A stretch of DNA of 34,267 nt. Origin: an uncultured Pelagibacteraceae bacterium. Its GTDB lineage: Bacteria > Pseudomonadota > Alphaproteobacteria > Pelagibacterales > Pelagibacteraceae. This document shows, piece after piece, positions 8,035 through 16,312 of this stretch. Numbering within the stretch: the first letter of the stretch is position 1; each line of letters starts with the position of its first letter. The DNA is taken from positions 1 through 34,267 of the forward strand of contig CACPQC010000007.1 of the NCBI GenBank assembly GCA_902635975.1. Direction: 5' to 3'. Below the pieces are notes generated by a model that was not told the DNA's origin, made no database searches, and worked only from the letters and a program-made list of their open reading frames with translations. Position numbers and translations under genes: made by a program.

Positions 8035-9282
8035 TTATAAAAAGGTAACTTTATAAAAACTCATACCTAAAAGAATTGAATAAAGAACATAAAATTTTTT
8101 TATAATTCCAACGAAGGTTTTTTCATTTTTTATTTTATTATTAAATACTAAAAATATTAAAATAAACAAAAGAAGTGGGTCGAAGTATTTATGGTATATA
8201 GAGACTTGTAGATTATATAAAATCATACAAATAAACAATAAAATATTGTTAACATTTATCAATTTTATTGCTCTAAACAAAATTAATGATAAACCAAAAA
8301 CTATGTATAATAAAAAGTTGTTTCCAATTATACCCTGTGACAAATGATAGAAAATTCCCCCTCCAAAAAATCCAGATGGGAAATTAAAAAAGTAGATACA
8401 CACTAAAAAAAATATTATTAAAAAATATTCTTTTTTAATATTCTTAAAAGTATCAATTATTTGATAAATTATTTTTTTATTAATAAATGGAATGAGATAA
8501 AAAAAGATTAAAGAAGATATAATTATTATTTTATTAAATATATTCAATTTAATATTTAAGCTAATTTCACCCACAGAATAGCGAAATAAATAAAAATCAT
8601 TGATGAAGTAATAAAATAAAGCTGGAAACGCTAGCAAAAAATTTAATGCTAGGATATATAAAAAATATTTTGAATTTTTATATTCTAAATAAAATTTATA
8701 TAAAAAAAAAATTACAAATACACTAAAATTAGGCGTTATATAAGAAGCTAATGACAAAAAAAATGTATTTTTAAAAGCCTCATTTAGTTTATTTTTTTTT
8801 TTGTCATAGAACTTAAGATAAAATTTAATTGAAAATAAAAATAAAATAAAACCATATAATATTGGATATGGCCAAACAGCCAAGCTCCTAATTGTGGGAG
8901 ATAAAAAAAGGACAAATGAAAAAAAAAGTAGTAAAGAACTACTGATATTCTTAAATAAAATTTTAAGACAGTTGTGAAAAGTTAAAATAAATAATGGAAT
9001 TGAAATAACATTTAAATATCTTATTGCATCTAAACTTATTCCACTTTTATAAAAAAAAGATAAAACAATATAAAAAACAGGGGAATTTCTCGCATATAAT
9101 TCACCTTGTCCATAATTAATGAAAGTATCTTTAAAATCTTCAGCAAATAAAATTATAAATTTTTCATGAAAAAGATAATCATTTCGTGCTCCGCCCAGTG
9201 AGTCTTCAGAAAAAATATATGCAAATATTATGCTTATAAATAGCAATGTACCTAAAAAAAATAATTTATTAGATTTACTCAT
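8035..9282 (-). CDS. Polytopic membrane protein, possible GT-C glycosyltransferase
   Basis: A 415-residue protein made almost entirely of hydrophobic segments, about ten or more transmembrane helices. After the first helix (about 7-23) comes a loop with an acidic residue and histidine, GGARNDYLFHEKFI. Further on is ARNSPVFYIVLSFFYKSGIS followed by an Arg-Tyr-Leu-Asn segment. This layout, with a polar acidic first loop followed by many helices, resembles GT-C enzymes that use polyprenyl-phosphate sugars. No sequence motif proves it. The gene is extremely AT-rich with long runs of Phe, Ile, Leu and Lys. It overlaps the upstream methyltransferase gene by 8 bp. O-antigen-type membrane proteins remain an alternative. 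Confidence 0.6.
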   Translation of the reverse strand: MSKSNKLFFLGTLLFISIIFAYIFSEDSLGGARNDYLFHEKFIILFAEDFKDTFINYGQGELYARNSPVFYIVLSFFYKSGISLDAIRYLNVISIPLFILTFHNCLKILFKNISSSLLLFFSFVLFLSPTIRSLAVWPYPILYGFILFLFSIKFYLKFYDKKKNKLNEAFKNTFFLSLASYITPNFSVFVIFFLYKFYLEYKNSKYFLYILALNFLLAFPALFYYFINDFYLFRYSVGEISLNIKLNIFNKIIIISSLIFFYLIPFINKKIIYQIIDTFKNIKKEYFLIIFFLVCIYFFNFPSGFFGGGIFYHLSQGIIGNNFLLYIVFGLSLILFRAIKLINVNNILLFICMILYNLQVSIYHKYFDPLLLFILIFLVFNNKIKNEKTFVGIIKKFYVLYSILLGMSFYKVTFL

Positions 9283-9940
9283 TTGCTACAATTAAAGACA
9301 CGAAATGATGTTTTTTATTTAATATAAAATTGAACAATCCATCATGTTGTTGAAAGTTTTTATTATGAAAAATTTCTCTATAATTTGATTTTGTAAGAGT
9401 TTTTTTCCATGAAATTTTATCGAAATATTTATTTGGTATATTTACTCCGTATCCATAATTTGCATAAAAATCAACAAATCGTAATAACTGTCTTGATAGA
9501 TAGCCATGTTCAAAATGATCCTTAATAATAATGTTATCAGATAATTTAGATAATTTTCTTATTGTTTTGTGAGCATCATCGACTCCTATATGATGTAGCA
9601 CATCAACTATGAATATAATATCAAATTTTTCCTTTTTTTTGAATAGTTCATCATAATCAACATAAACTAATTTGTTTGAAACGTATCTGTATTTAAAAAT
9701 ATCTGATCCAACTATTTGTTTAACGTAATTTTTGTTTTGAATTTTTTTTGATATTTCCATTGAGCCACATCCAAAATCAAGAATTTTGAGTTTTCTATTC
9801 TTTTTTAAATAGGTCTGGGTAAGTAATTCATCAACAATTTTGGTTATTCTATTTAATCGATCACCCCCACAAATATATCTAATCAAATTTGATAATCCTA
9901 CAAATATTTTATTGTAGTTATTTTCTTTGAAACGTATCAT
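9275..9940 (-). CDS. Class I SAM-dependent methyltransferase
   Basis: A 221-residue Rossmann-type methyltransferase. Motif I is KILDFGCGSMEISKKI (52-67) and the motif IV region is FDIIFIVDVLHHIG (106-119), which is typical of small-molecule methyltransferases of the Methyltransf_11/25 type. The substrate cannot be read from the sequence. It is translationally coupled (8 bp overlap) to the polytopic GT-C-like gene and divergent from a GT2 glycosyltransferase, so a methylated glycan or lipid-linked sugar is a reasonable guess. The ATG at 9940 lies only 25 bp from the preferred start of the divergent gene. Confidence 0.85.
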   Translation of the reverse strand: MIRFKENNYNKIFVGLSNLIRYICGGDRLNRITKIVDELLTQTYLKKNRKLKILDFGCGSMEISKKIQNKNYVKQIVGSDIFKYRYVSNKLVYVDYDELFKKKEKFDIIFIVDVLHHIGVDDAHKTIRKLSKLSDNIIIKDHFEHGYLSRQLLRFVDFYANYGYGVNIPNKYFDKISWKKTLTKSNYREIFHNKNFQQHDGLFNFILNKKHHFVSLIVANE

Positions 9941-9965
9941 TATATTTTATATACCACAAAAATGC

Positions 9966-10691
9966 ATGAAAGATAAAATCTTAATTTTTATAATTACATA
10001 TAAAGCATCTTATAGAGTTAAAAAGGTAGTGCAAAAAATTCCATTCAGATACTTTAAGAATAAAAATTTTAAAATCTATATAAGCGATGATGACTCTAAA
10101 GATGATACTATTAATTACATCAAACAAATTAAAAAAAAATACAAATCAAAAGTATTGGTGAACTTTAATAAGAAAAATGTTGGATATGGAGCTAATATTA
10201 AGAAATGTATAAATTACGCTTACAAAAATAGATTTTCTTATGCCGTAATGATCCACGGAGATAATCAGTATGACCCAAAATACTCATCTATAATGATCGA
10301 AAATTTAATTAAAAGTAAAAATTTAAATGCCACCGTTGGTTCTAGAATGACAAATAAAATGGATGCAATAAAGGGAAAAATGCCATTTTACAAATTTATT
10401 GGCAATATTTTCTTAACCGGAATATTTAACTTTTTGAATGATACCAAATTTACAGATTGTCATACTGGGTATTGGGCATACAATTTAAAATTAATTGATA
10501 AAGAAACTTTTAAAAATTTAGACAACAATTTTTGTTTTGATATTGATTTAAGGCTCAAATTAATATCGGAAAAAAAACACATTAGAGAAATTCCAATAAA
10601 AACTTTTTATGGAACAGAAAGATCGTCTGTACATTTAATTTATGCAATAAGGTTTTTTCTCAAAACAATAACATTCAAATTATTTAATTAG
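9966..10691 (+). CDS. Family 2 glycosyltransferase, dolichyl/polyprenyl-phosphate sugar synthase-like
   Basis: A GT-A fold glycosyltransferase of about 241 residues. It has the N-terminal ISDDDSKDDT, NKKNVGYGANIKKC, the Asp-X-Gln-X-X-Pro element in MIHGDNQYDPKYSS and DCHTGYWAYN. This order fits the DPM1-like branch of GT2, which loads a sugar onto a polyprenyl phosphate. No C-terminal membrane domain is present. The frame is open back to an ATG at 9927, inside the divergent methyltransferase gene. I prefer the ATG at 9966 because the fold begins at KILIFIITY right after it. The stop overlaps the stop of the convergent EamA gene. A functional link to the neighbouring GT-C-like protein (donor synthesis, then transfer) is inferred. 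Confidence 0.87.
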   Translation: MKDKILIFIITYKASYRVKKVVQKIPFRYFKNKNFKIYISDDDSKDDTINYIKQIKKKYKSKVLVNFNKKNVGYGANIKKCINYAYKNRFSYAVMIHGDNQYDPKYSSIMIENLIKSKNLNATVGSRMTNKMDAIKGKMPFYKFIGNIFLTGIFNFLNDTKFTDCHTGYWAYNLKLIDKETFKNLDNNFCFDIDLRLKLISEKKHIREIPIKTFYGTERSSVHLIYAIRFFLKTITFKLFN

Positions 10692-11566
10692 ATAGAAATA
10701 TTTTTATTTCTTTTATTTAAAAGTGAGTAAAACTGTAATAATACTGCAATAAGAATGGTTGAACCTCCTATTAAAGCAAACAATGATGGAGTTTCACTTA
10801 TAAATATAAATGCCCAAAATGGTCCCAAAACAGACTCCGATAACATAATTATTCCAACCATTGCTGAGGGTGTTGTCCTTGCACCAATAGTTATAAAAAT
10901 GAAGCCAAATCCAACTTGAAAACAACCTGCTAAAAATCCTAAAAAAATATCATGAGGTGAAATCATAATTTTTGTTGAAAGAAAAAAACCTATGACACAC
11001 GAACTTAAACCAGCTACAAATTGTGCTGGCACCATATCAACATGTGGATATTTTCTGACTATCATTATTAAAATAGCAAATGTAATTGGCATTGTAAAAG
11101 CAGCTAAGTTTCCAGAAAGTTCACCCGGCGAGAGAGAATTACCAACCATTAATAATACACCTATCATCGCTAAAATTATTGAAAATAAAGTGATGAAATT
11201 AATTTTTTCTTTGAGAAAAAAATATCCAAATATTGCTAAAAATAATATTTGAAGAGAGATTATAAAATTAGTATTCGCTACTGTGGTATTGTACATCGCA
11301 AAAACGTATCCACAAAAACCAATAGATAAAATTACACCGCCAATGAAACCTGGTAACCCTGAAATATAAAAAGATTTCAAAGTTTGTTTTTTGTAGCTAA
11401 TAATCAAAAATGATAAAACTGTTAAAGTAAAAAATAAAGAACGCCAAAATAAGATTTGCCATAAAGTTGCACCCTCAAAAGATTTTACAATTAATCCTCC
11501 TGAACTTAAACTTAATGCTCCTAAAAAAATTAAGAATGGTCCAGGTAAATTTTTAATAAAGTTCAT
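10688..11566 (-). CDS. EamA/DMT-family permease
   Basis: A 292-residue integral membrane protein with about ten helices in two EamA repeats. The first repeat is marked by LWQILFWRSLFF and IGFCGYVFAMYNTTVANTNF with FLKEKIN. The second is marked by PAQFVAGLSS, IGARTTPSAMVGIIMLSESVLGPFWA and FISETPS. Such proteins export or import small metabolites. The substrate is unknown, but the start overlaps the pxpC stop by 4 bp (ATGA), so it is co-transcribed with 5-oxoprolinase subunits and may move a related amino acid. It ends tail-to-tail with the GT2 gene, sharing stop-codon bases. Confidence 0.92.
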   Translation of the reverse strand: MNFIKNLPGPFLIFLGALSLSSGGLIVKSFEGATLWQILFWRSLFFTLTVLSFLIISYKKQTLKSFYISGLPGFIGGVILSIGFCGYVFAMYNTTVANTNFIISLQILFLAIFGYFFLKEKINFITLFSIILAMIGVLLMVGNSLSPGELSGNLAAFTMPITFAILIMIVRKYPHVDMVPAQFVAGLSSCVIGFFLSTKIMISPHDIFLGFLAGCFQVGFGFIFITIGARTTPSAMVGIIMLSESVLGPFWAFIFISETPSLFALIGGSTILIAVLLQFYSLLNKRNKNISI

Positions 11567-12510
11567 TTTATTTGATAAATCAAATTTTGTGTTTCCATTT
11601 CATATAATTTAAATAAATTTTCTGCATCAGATAACTCGACTTGTTGGAATCTTATTCTAGAACCTGGGGGCAATTGGACTAACTTATCATAATCTGCGCT
11701 AATTATTACCCCAATCTTTGGATAGCCTCCAATCGTTCCATGGTCTGAAAGCATAATGATCGGATTACCATCAGAGGTAATTTGTATCACACCCTTTACA
11801 AGCCCCTCTGATTTAATGTTTGTATCAATTATATTTTCAATTTTTGGACCTTCTAAACGCATTCCCATTCTGTCAGAAAGTTTTGATACTGTAAATTCTT
11901 TTTCAAAAAACATTTTTTTGGCTTCGTCAGAAAAATAATTAAAGTTTGTACCTCGTAACACTCTAATTTTTTCAATTTTTGAATTTATATAAACTAGCCT
12001 TTTTTTTGAAAAATCATTATTTATTTGTTTAATACTAAATTTTTGGCCAATACCAATTTTTTTTCCCCCATTAGAACCTATGTTTGCTTTAGTATTTGTT
12101 GAACAACTAGACCATTGAAATTTTAAATCAAATGTACCGCTTATTGATAGATAACCATATACAGATTTATTAGTTGATATAATATCTAGCTCGTCATTAT
12201 TTTCTAAAATAAAAGATTGGTAACATTTTCCATCAATTAAATTATCACCTTTTTTAATTTTAAAACTCACATCTCCAGTGATAGCGATATTTATCGGGCT
12301 CCCGTAATATTTCAAATGAGGGCCTTGATAAGCAAATTCTATCACTGGATGGTTATGATTGTTGCCTGTTAATTTGTTCGCTAATAAATAATTTCTATTA
12401 TCCATAGCTCCACTGAATGGGATTCCTATATGATAGAGGTGGTTTCTTCCAAGATCTTGGAACGTTGAATTAATACCAGCTCTTATAATTTCAAAATAAT
12501 TTTTATTCAT
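11563..12510 (-). CDS. pxpC: 5-oxoprolinase subunit C (KipA / biotin-dependent carboxyltransferase family)
   Basis: A 315-residue protein of the KipA/PxpC family. It shows the family opening FEIIRAGINSTFQDLGR with HIGIPFSGAMDNRNYLLAN, the central YGYLSISGTFDL and the C-terminal GTIGGYPKIGVIISADYDKL. With PxpA and PxpB it forms the ATP-dependent prokaryotic 5-oxoprolinase that opens 5-oxo-L-proline to glutamate. The alternative annotation is urea-amidolyase or allophanate hydrolase-like subunit 2. The presence of PxpA next door favours 5-oxoprolinase. It overlaps pxpB by 8 bp and the downstream permease by 4 bp. Confidence 0.93.
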   Translation of the reverse strand: MNKNYFEIIRAGINSTFQDLGRNHLYHIGIPFSGAMDNRNYLLANKLTGNNHNHPVIEFAYQGPHLKYYGSPINIAITGDVSFKIKKGDNLIDGKCYQSFILENNDELDIISTNKSVYGYLSISGTFDLKFQWSSCSTNTKANIGSNGGKKIGIGQKFSIKQINNDFSKKRLVYINSKIEKIRVLRGTNFNYFSDEAKKMFFEKEFTVSKLSDRMGMRLEGPKIENIIDTNIKSEGLVKGVIQITSDGNPIIMLSDHGTIGGYPKIGVIISADYDKLVQLPPGSRIRFQQVELSDAENLFKLYEMETQNLIYQIK

Positions 12511-13177
12511 GATAATTTTGATATTTCTCTTTAGTAATTCTTTTGAATATAACTAAATCACCTGGATTGATTAAGTTAGGTTCTTTTTCTTTAGAATTAT
12601 CAAAAATATTTAACGGAGTATTACCAATTATGTTCCAGCCCCCAGGACTTTCAAATGTGTATATATTCGCAAATTGCTCCGTTAAACCAATTGCACCTTT
12701 TGGGACCTTAACTCTAGGTGTATCAAGACGTTTTGCTCTAAGATTTTCCTCTAAATCGCCAAGAAAAGGCATTCCTGCAATAAAACCTGTCATATAGCAG
12801 AAAAATTCTTTTTCGAAAAAATTTTCATAAATTTTTTCCCTTTTAATTTTAAGTATTTCTTCTAATCTTTTTATATCTAAGGAAAATTCTTTTTCACAAC
12901 AAACAGGAATCTCAAATTTTTTATTTTGAATATTATTGCTTTTTGTAATTTCAATATTATCAATAATCTTCTTAAGTTTATTAAAATTAATTTTTTTAAG
13001 ATCAAAAGAGATAATTAATTTATTATATGACGGTGTAATATTATTAACCCCTAAAATACTTTTTTTTTTAATAGTTTTAAAATATTTTATTACTTGAGTA
13101 TTAGTCTCTCTATTTACCTCTTTACCAAAATCACAATATAAAGCTGCGTCACCAAGATTTGATATATTTTTTATCAT
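12503..13177 (-). CDS. pxpB: 5-oxoprolinase subunit B (KipI / allophanate hydrolase subunit 1 family)
   Basis: A 224-residue PxpB/KipI protein. It has the N-terminal NLGDAALYCDFGKEVN, the central CYMTGFIAGMPFLGDL and the signature PKGAIGLTEQ, FESPGGWNIIGNTPLNIFD near the C-terminus. It partners PxpC in the ATP-dependent 5-oxoprolinase. It is the first gene of a minus-strand operon continuing into pxpC and the EamA permease. Its start lies only 3-21 bp from the divergent pxpA start, depending on which pxpA start is used. Promoters for both directions must therefore overlap the opposing coding regions. Confidence 0.93.
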   Translation of the reverse strand: MIKNISNLGDAALYCDFGKEVNRETNTQVIKYFKTIKKKSILGVNNITPSYNKLIISFDLKKINFNKLKKIIDNIEITKSNNIQNKKFEIPVCCEKEFSLDIKRLEEILKIKREKIYENFFEKEFFCYMTGFIAGMPFLGDLEENLRAKRLDTPRVKVPKGAIGLTEQFANIYTFESPGGWNIIGNTPLNIFDNSKEKEPNLINPGDLVIFKRITKEKYQNYHE

Positions 13178-13198
13178 GCCATGTTATACTTAAGAATA

Positions 13199-13984
13199 GT
13201 GAGTATTGAAATTAATATAAATTGTGATTTAGGCGAAAAATCTAAACATCATTCTAATAAGCATGATCCTGACTTACTCAAAATAGTCAATTCAGCAAAC
13301 ATAGCATGTGGTTATCATGCAGGTGATAAGGAAACTATGAATAAGGTTATAGAAATATCAAAAAAAAATGGTGTTAGTATTGGAGCGCATCCATCTTTCA
13401 ATGATCCTGAAAACTTTGGTAGAGAACGAATGAATTTATCTTCTTCTGAGATAGAAAAATTAATAATTGATCAATATGAAATTCTTCAAGAAATTTCATC
13501 TCACCATGGCGAAAATGTTACTCATATAAAACCTCATGGTGCTTTAAATAATATGGCGTGCGAAGATATCAATTTAGCGACTATATTGGCAAAAGTAATC
13601 AAAAGTATAAATCCAGAATTAATTTATTTAGTGCCAACTGGATCTAAAATGGAACAAGCTGCTAAAAAGTTAGATATGAAAATCGCCTGTGAAATATTTG
13701 CAGATCGAAATTATGAAGACGATGGTAACCTAGTTTCAAGAAAGAAACCCAATGCTTTAATTACTGATCCCGAATTAGCAAAAAAACATGTATTAAGCAT
13801 GGTAAAAAATCAGGCTCTTAATTGTCACAGTGGGAAACAAATACCTTGTGAAATTGACTCTGTTTGCATACATGGAGATAACATAAGCTCATTAAATACT
13901 GCAAAAGCGGTTAAGGAAAACTTGTTGAATAATGGGTTAAAAGTTATAGCTTTAAATAAAATGGAGAAATTTAAAAATGATTAA
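13199..13984 (+). CDS. pxpA: 5-oxoprolinase subunit A (LamB/YcsF family)
   Basis: A PxpA/YcsF protein of about 261 residues, the catalytic-barrel subunit of 5-oxoprolinase. Family blocks in order are ININCDLGE, NIACGYHAGDKETM, GVSIGAHPSFND, THIKPHGALNN, CEIFADRNYEDDGNL and SVCIHGDN. I prefer the GTG at 13199 because family members begin a few residues before the NCDLGE block. An in-frame ATG at 13181 adds six residues (MLYLRI) and cannot be excluded. Unlike the usual pxpABC order on one strand, pxpA here diverges from pxpBC. Its end overlaps the following TPR gene by 8 bp. Confidence 0.94.
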   Translation: MSIEININCDLGEKSKHHSNKHDPDLLKIVNSANIACGYHAGDKETMNKVIEISKKNGVSIGAHPSFNDPENFGRERMNLSSSEIEKLIIDQYEILQEISSHHGENVTHIKPHGALNNMACEDINLATILAKVIKSINPELIYLVPTGSKMEQAAKKLDMKIACEIFADRNYEDDGNLVSRKKPNALITDPELAKKHVLSMVKNQALNCHSGKQIPCEIDSVCIHGDNISSLNTAKAVKENLLNNGLKVIALNKMEKFKND

Positions 13985-14471
13985 AAAAATTATAATTACA
14001 ACAATCACATATTTATTTTTAATGGTAAATGTAAACGCTGCAGGTTCAGATGGCGAAGGTGGATCTAGTGCAGCTGTAAAAACAAATTATGATAAGGCCG
14101 TTTCACACATTAAAATAGCAAAGAAGCACGAAAAAAAAGGTAAATTAGACAAAGCAAAAGAGAGATACTTAAAAGCACAAAAACTTTTAATAAAATCAAA
14201 TGCTAAAAAACCTAACAAAGCAGATACTTTAAATTATTTGGGTTTTACAACAAGAAAACTAGGTGATTTTGAAATGGGCGAAAAATATTATCTTCAAGGC
14301 TTATCAATTAATCCAAACCATAAAGGTATAAATGAATATCTTGGCGAACTATATGTTGCCACTAATAGACATAATCTGGCAGTTGAAAGATTAGAGGTTT
14401 TAAAAGGTTGTAATTGTGAAGAGTACGATCAACTAAAAGCCGTAATCGCTGGAGAAAAATCTAAATATTAA
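13977..14471 (+). CDS. Secreted TPR-repeat protein
   Basis: A 164-residue protein with a signal peptide (MIKKIIITTITYLFLMVNVNA, cleavage probably after VNA at 21). A short Gly/Ser-rich linker (GSDGEGGSS) follows, then TPR-like helical repeats: KKGKLDKAKERYLKAQKLL, DTLNYLGFTTRKLGDFEMGEKYYLQGL and NEYLGELYVATNRHNLAVERL. It is likely periplasmic and mediates protein contacts. It is translationally coupled to pxpA (8 bp overlap). Its role is unknown. It ends tail-to-tail with dctM, sharing stop-codon bases. Confidence 0.85.
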   Translation: MIKKIIITTITYLFLMVNVNAAGSDGEGGSSAAVKTNYDKAVSHIKIAKKHEKKGKLDKAKERYLKAQKLLIKSNAKKPNKADTLNYLGFTTRKLGDFEMGEKYYLQGLSINPNHKGINEYLGELYVATNRHNLAVERLEVLKGCNCEEYDQLKAVIAGEKSKY

Positions 14472-15778
14472 TTTATATTTTTAATCATTTGTTCTGGCAT
14501 CCATAAGGCAATTTCAGGGAAAATCACAACTAAAATTACTGCCAACACCATTAATAAAAATAGTGGGAACGCACTTTTAGCAATATATCCCATATCTTTA
14601 TTTGCCATTCCTTGGAGTACAAATAAGTTAAAACCTACTGGTGGAGTAATTTGTGCCATTTCAACTACGATAACTAAAAAAATACCAAACCAAATCATGT
14701 CGAAACCAGCCTGACGGATCATAGGTTCTATTATAGCCATAGTTAGTACCACGGCTGAAATCCCATCTAAAAACATACCTAGAATTATATAAAAAAGCAT
14801 CAAAACAAAAATTAAAACATAAGGTGATAATTCCATATTTTGAATCCAAAGAGCTAGATTTCTTGGCAATCCTGTAAAACCCATAGCTAAAGATAAAAAA
14901 GTTGAGCCTGCTAAAATAAATGCAATCATACAAGATGTTTTAGTTGCACCTAACAAAGAGGATTTAAAAGTTTCAACAGTTAGGCTTTTTTGAAAATAAG
15001 ATAAAAGTAATGCTCCTAAAACACCTAACGATGCAGCCTCCGTGGCAGTCGCTATACCAGTGTATATAGAACCAATAACAGCTAATATCAAAATTATTAC
15101 GGGCAAAAGTTGTTTAGATCTTTTAATTTTATCAATAAATGAATATTCTTCTAAAATTTTTGGCATGGTCTTCTTATTGATTAATGACCATATAATTACG
15201 TAAGACATGAATATTAATGCAATCATTATTCCTGGAATAATTCCTGCAATAAATAATTTAGCTATAGACTCTTGAACAGCAACACCATAAATAATTAAGA
15301 TAATTGAAGGAGGAATTAGTAAACCAAGAGTTCCTGAACCTGCTAAACTACCAAGTAAAATTTTTTCAGGATATTTTCTTTTTCTTAATTCTGGGATTGA
15401 CATTTTTCCGACAGTCGCAACAGTTGCTGCAGAAGAACCTGATATTGCAGCAAATAAAGCGCATCCAACTATATTTACATGAATCAAGCCTCCTGGTAAT
15501 TTTTGCATCCATGGTGAGAGCCCTTTAAATAGATTTTCAGATAGTTTTGTCCTAAATAAAATTTCTCCCATCCATACAAATAGAGGTAAGGCTGTAAGTG
15601 TCCAAGAGGATGAGGTTCCCCAAATTGTTGTAGCCATAGCATCACCTACAGGTCTTGAAGTGAATAACATCATTCCAATTGCTGAAACACCTATCATACT
15701 TATAGCTACCCAAATGCCAGAACCTAAAAAAAATAATAAAACACTAATAAAGAATATTGTTAAGAGTATTTCGGTCAT
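14468..15778 (-). CDS. dctM: TRAP transporter large permease subunit (DctM)
   Basis: A 436-residue membrane protein with about twelve helices, the ion-coupled transport channel of a TRAP system. Family signatures are AAISGSSAATVATVGKMSIP and LAGSGTLGLLIPPSIILIIYG in the first half, with ATATEAASLGVLGA and ITPPVGFNLFVLQG further on. The open frame extends 30 codons upstream of the chosen ATG (to 15868). That extension reads through dctQ and is rejected, because the start at 15778 gives the standard ATGA overlap with the dctQ stop and the typical MTEILLTIFF opening. The substrate is discussed under dctP. Confidence 0.96.
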   Translation of the reverse strand: MTEILLTIFFISVLLFFLGSGIWVAISMIGVSAIGMMLFTSRPVGDAMATTIWGTSSSWTLTALPLFVWMGEILFRTKLSENLFKGLSPWMQKLPGGLIHVNIVGCALFAAISGSSAATVATVGKMSIPELRKRKYPEKILLGSLAGSGTLGLLIPPSIILIIYGVAVQESIAKLFIAGIIPGIMIALIFMSYVIIWSLINKKTMPKILEEYSFIDKIKRSKQLLPVIILILAVIGSIYTGIATATEAASLGVLGALLLSYFQKSLTVETFKSSLLGATKTSCMIAFILAGSTFLSLAMGFTGLPRNLALWIQNMELSPYVLIFVLMLFYIILGMFLDGISAVVLTMAIIEPMIRQAGFDMIWFGIFLVIVVEMAQITPPVGFNLFVLQGMANKDMGYIAKSAFPLFLLMVLAVILVVIFPEIALWMPEQMIKNIN

Positions 15779-16260
15779 TTTGTTTTTTTGTTTATTAAAA
15801 TGAAATGATGTAAAACACTTATGAAAAATATTATTGACCCAATTGCCACGCTCGATTGAGGTATCCATATAAGAATTTCATCTGCACCCTCGCTTCTCTC
15901 TTGAAATTTGTAAGAAATAATTAACATTTTAACAAAGTAAAATGCTAAATAGCCAGAGAAAAAACTCGCCACCCCTAAACACCAAATTTCAACAACTTTT
16001 TTTTTTAGTCCTGATAATCTTTCTAAAAAAAGGGTAATTCGAATATGGCCATCCTCAACAAATGTATATGCTAAAGCAAAAAAAGATGCTGAAGCCATAC
16101 AATAGCCAGAGTACTCTGCTAAGCCTCTAATATAAAAGCCAAATATTCTGGAACATATACCAATAAGTATAAAAACTGCTACTAAAATCAAAAAGATTGC
16201 AGCAACGTAACCAGAAAATTTGTAAAGTTTATTTAAATTTTTATTTAATGATTTTAACAT
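15775..16260 (-). CDS. dctQ: TRAP transporter small permease subunit (DctQ)
   Basis: A 161-residue protein with four predicted transmembrane helices (about 16-36, 50-70, 87-110 and 134-153). It has the DctQ-type segment GYCMASASFFALAYTFVEDGHIRITLFLERL. It binds DctM and helps couple the substrate-binding protein to the channel. It is separated from dctP by a 52-bp gap carrying a strong stem-loop and is translationally coupled to dctM through ATGA. Confidence 0.94.
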   Translation of the reverse strand: MLKSLNKNLNKLYKFSGYVAAIFLILVAVFILIGICSRIFGFYIRGLAEYSGYCMASASFFALAYTFVEDGHIRITLFLERLSGLKKKVVEIWCLGVASFFSGYLAFYFVKMLIISYKFQERSEGADEILIWIPQSSVAIGSIIFFISVLHHFILINKKTK

Positions 16261-16266
16261 AAAAGT

Positions 16267-16299
16267 TTAAGGCCACTAAAGAAATATAAGTGGCCTTAA
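16267..16299 (-). terminator. Intercistronic stem-loop between dctP and dctQ
   Basis: TTAAGGCCACT (16267-16277) and AGTGGCCTTAA (16289-16299) are perfect 11-bp complements around an 11-nt loop. There is only a weak U-run beyond it on the minus strand (AAACTTTT). A partial terminator or 3'-end stabiliser that keeps dctP mRNA more abundant than dctQM fits the position. The hairpin is certain in sequence; its role is inferred. Confidence 0.75.
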
Positions 16300-16312
16300 T
16301 TTTAAATTGAAA

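Noticed and set aside
14661..15528. Open frames on both strands inside dctM (14661-14933 and 15304-15528)
   Set aside because: They are alternative frames of a clear DctM gene whose own motifs account for the whole stretch.
15779..15868. Upstream 30-codon extension of dctM
   Set aside because: It reads through dctQ in another frame. The start at 15778 gives the expected ATGA overlap and the normal DctM N-terminus.
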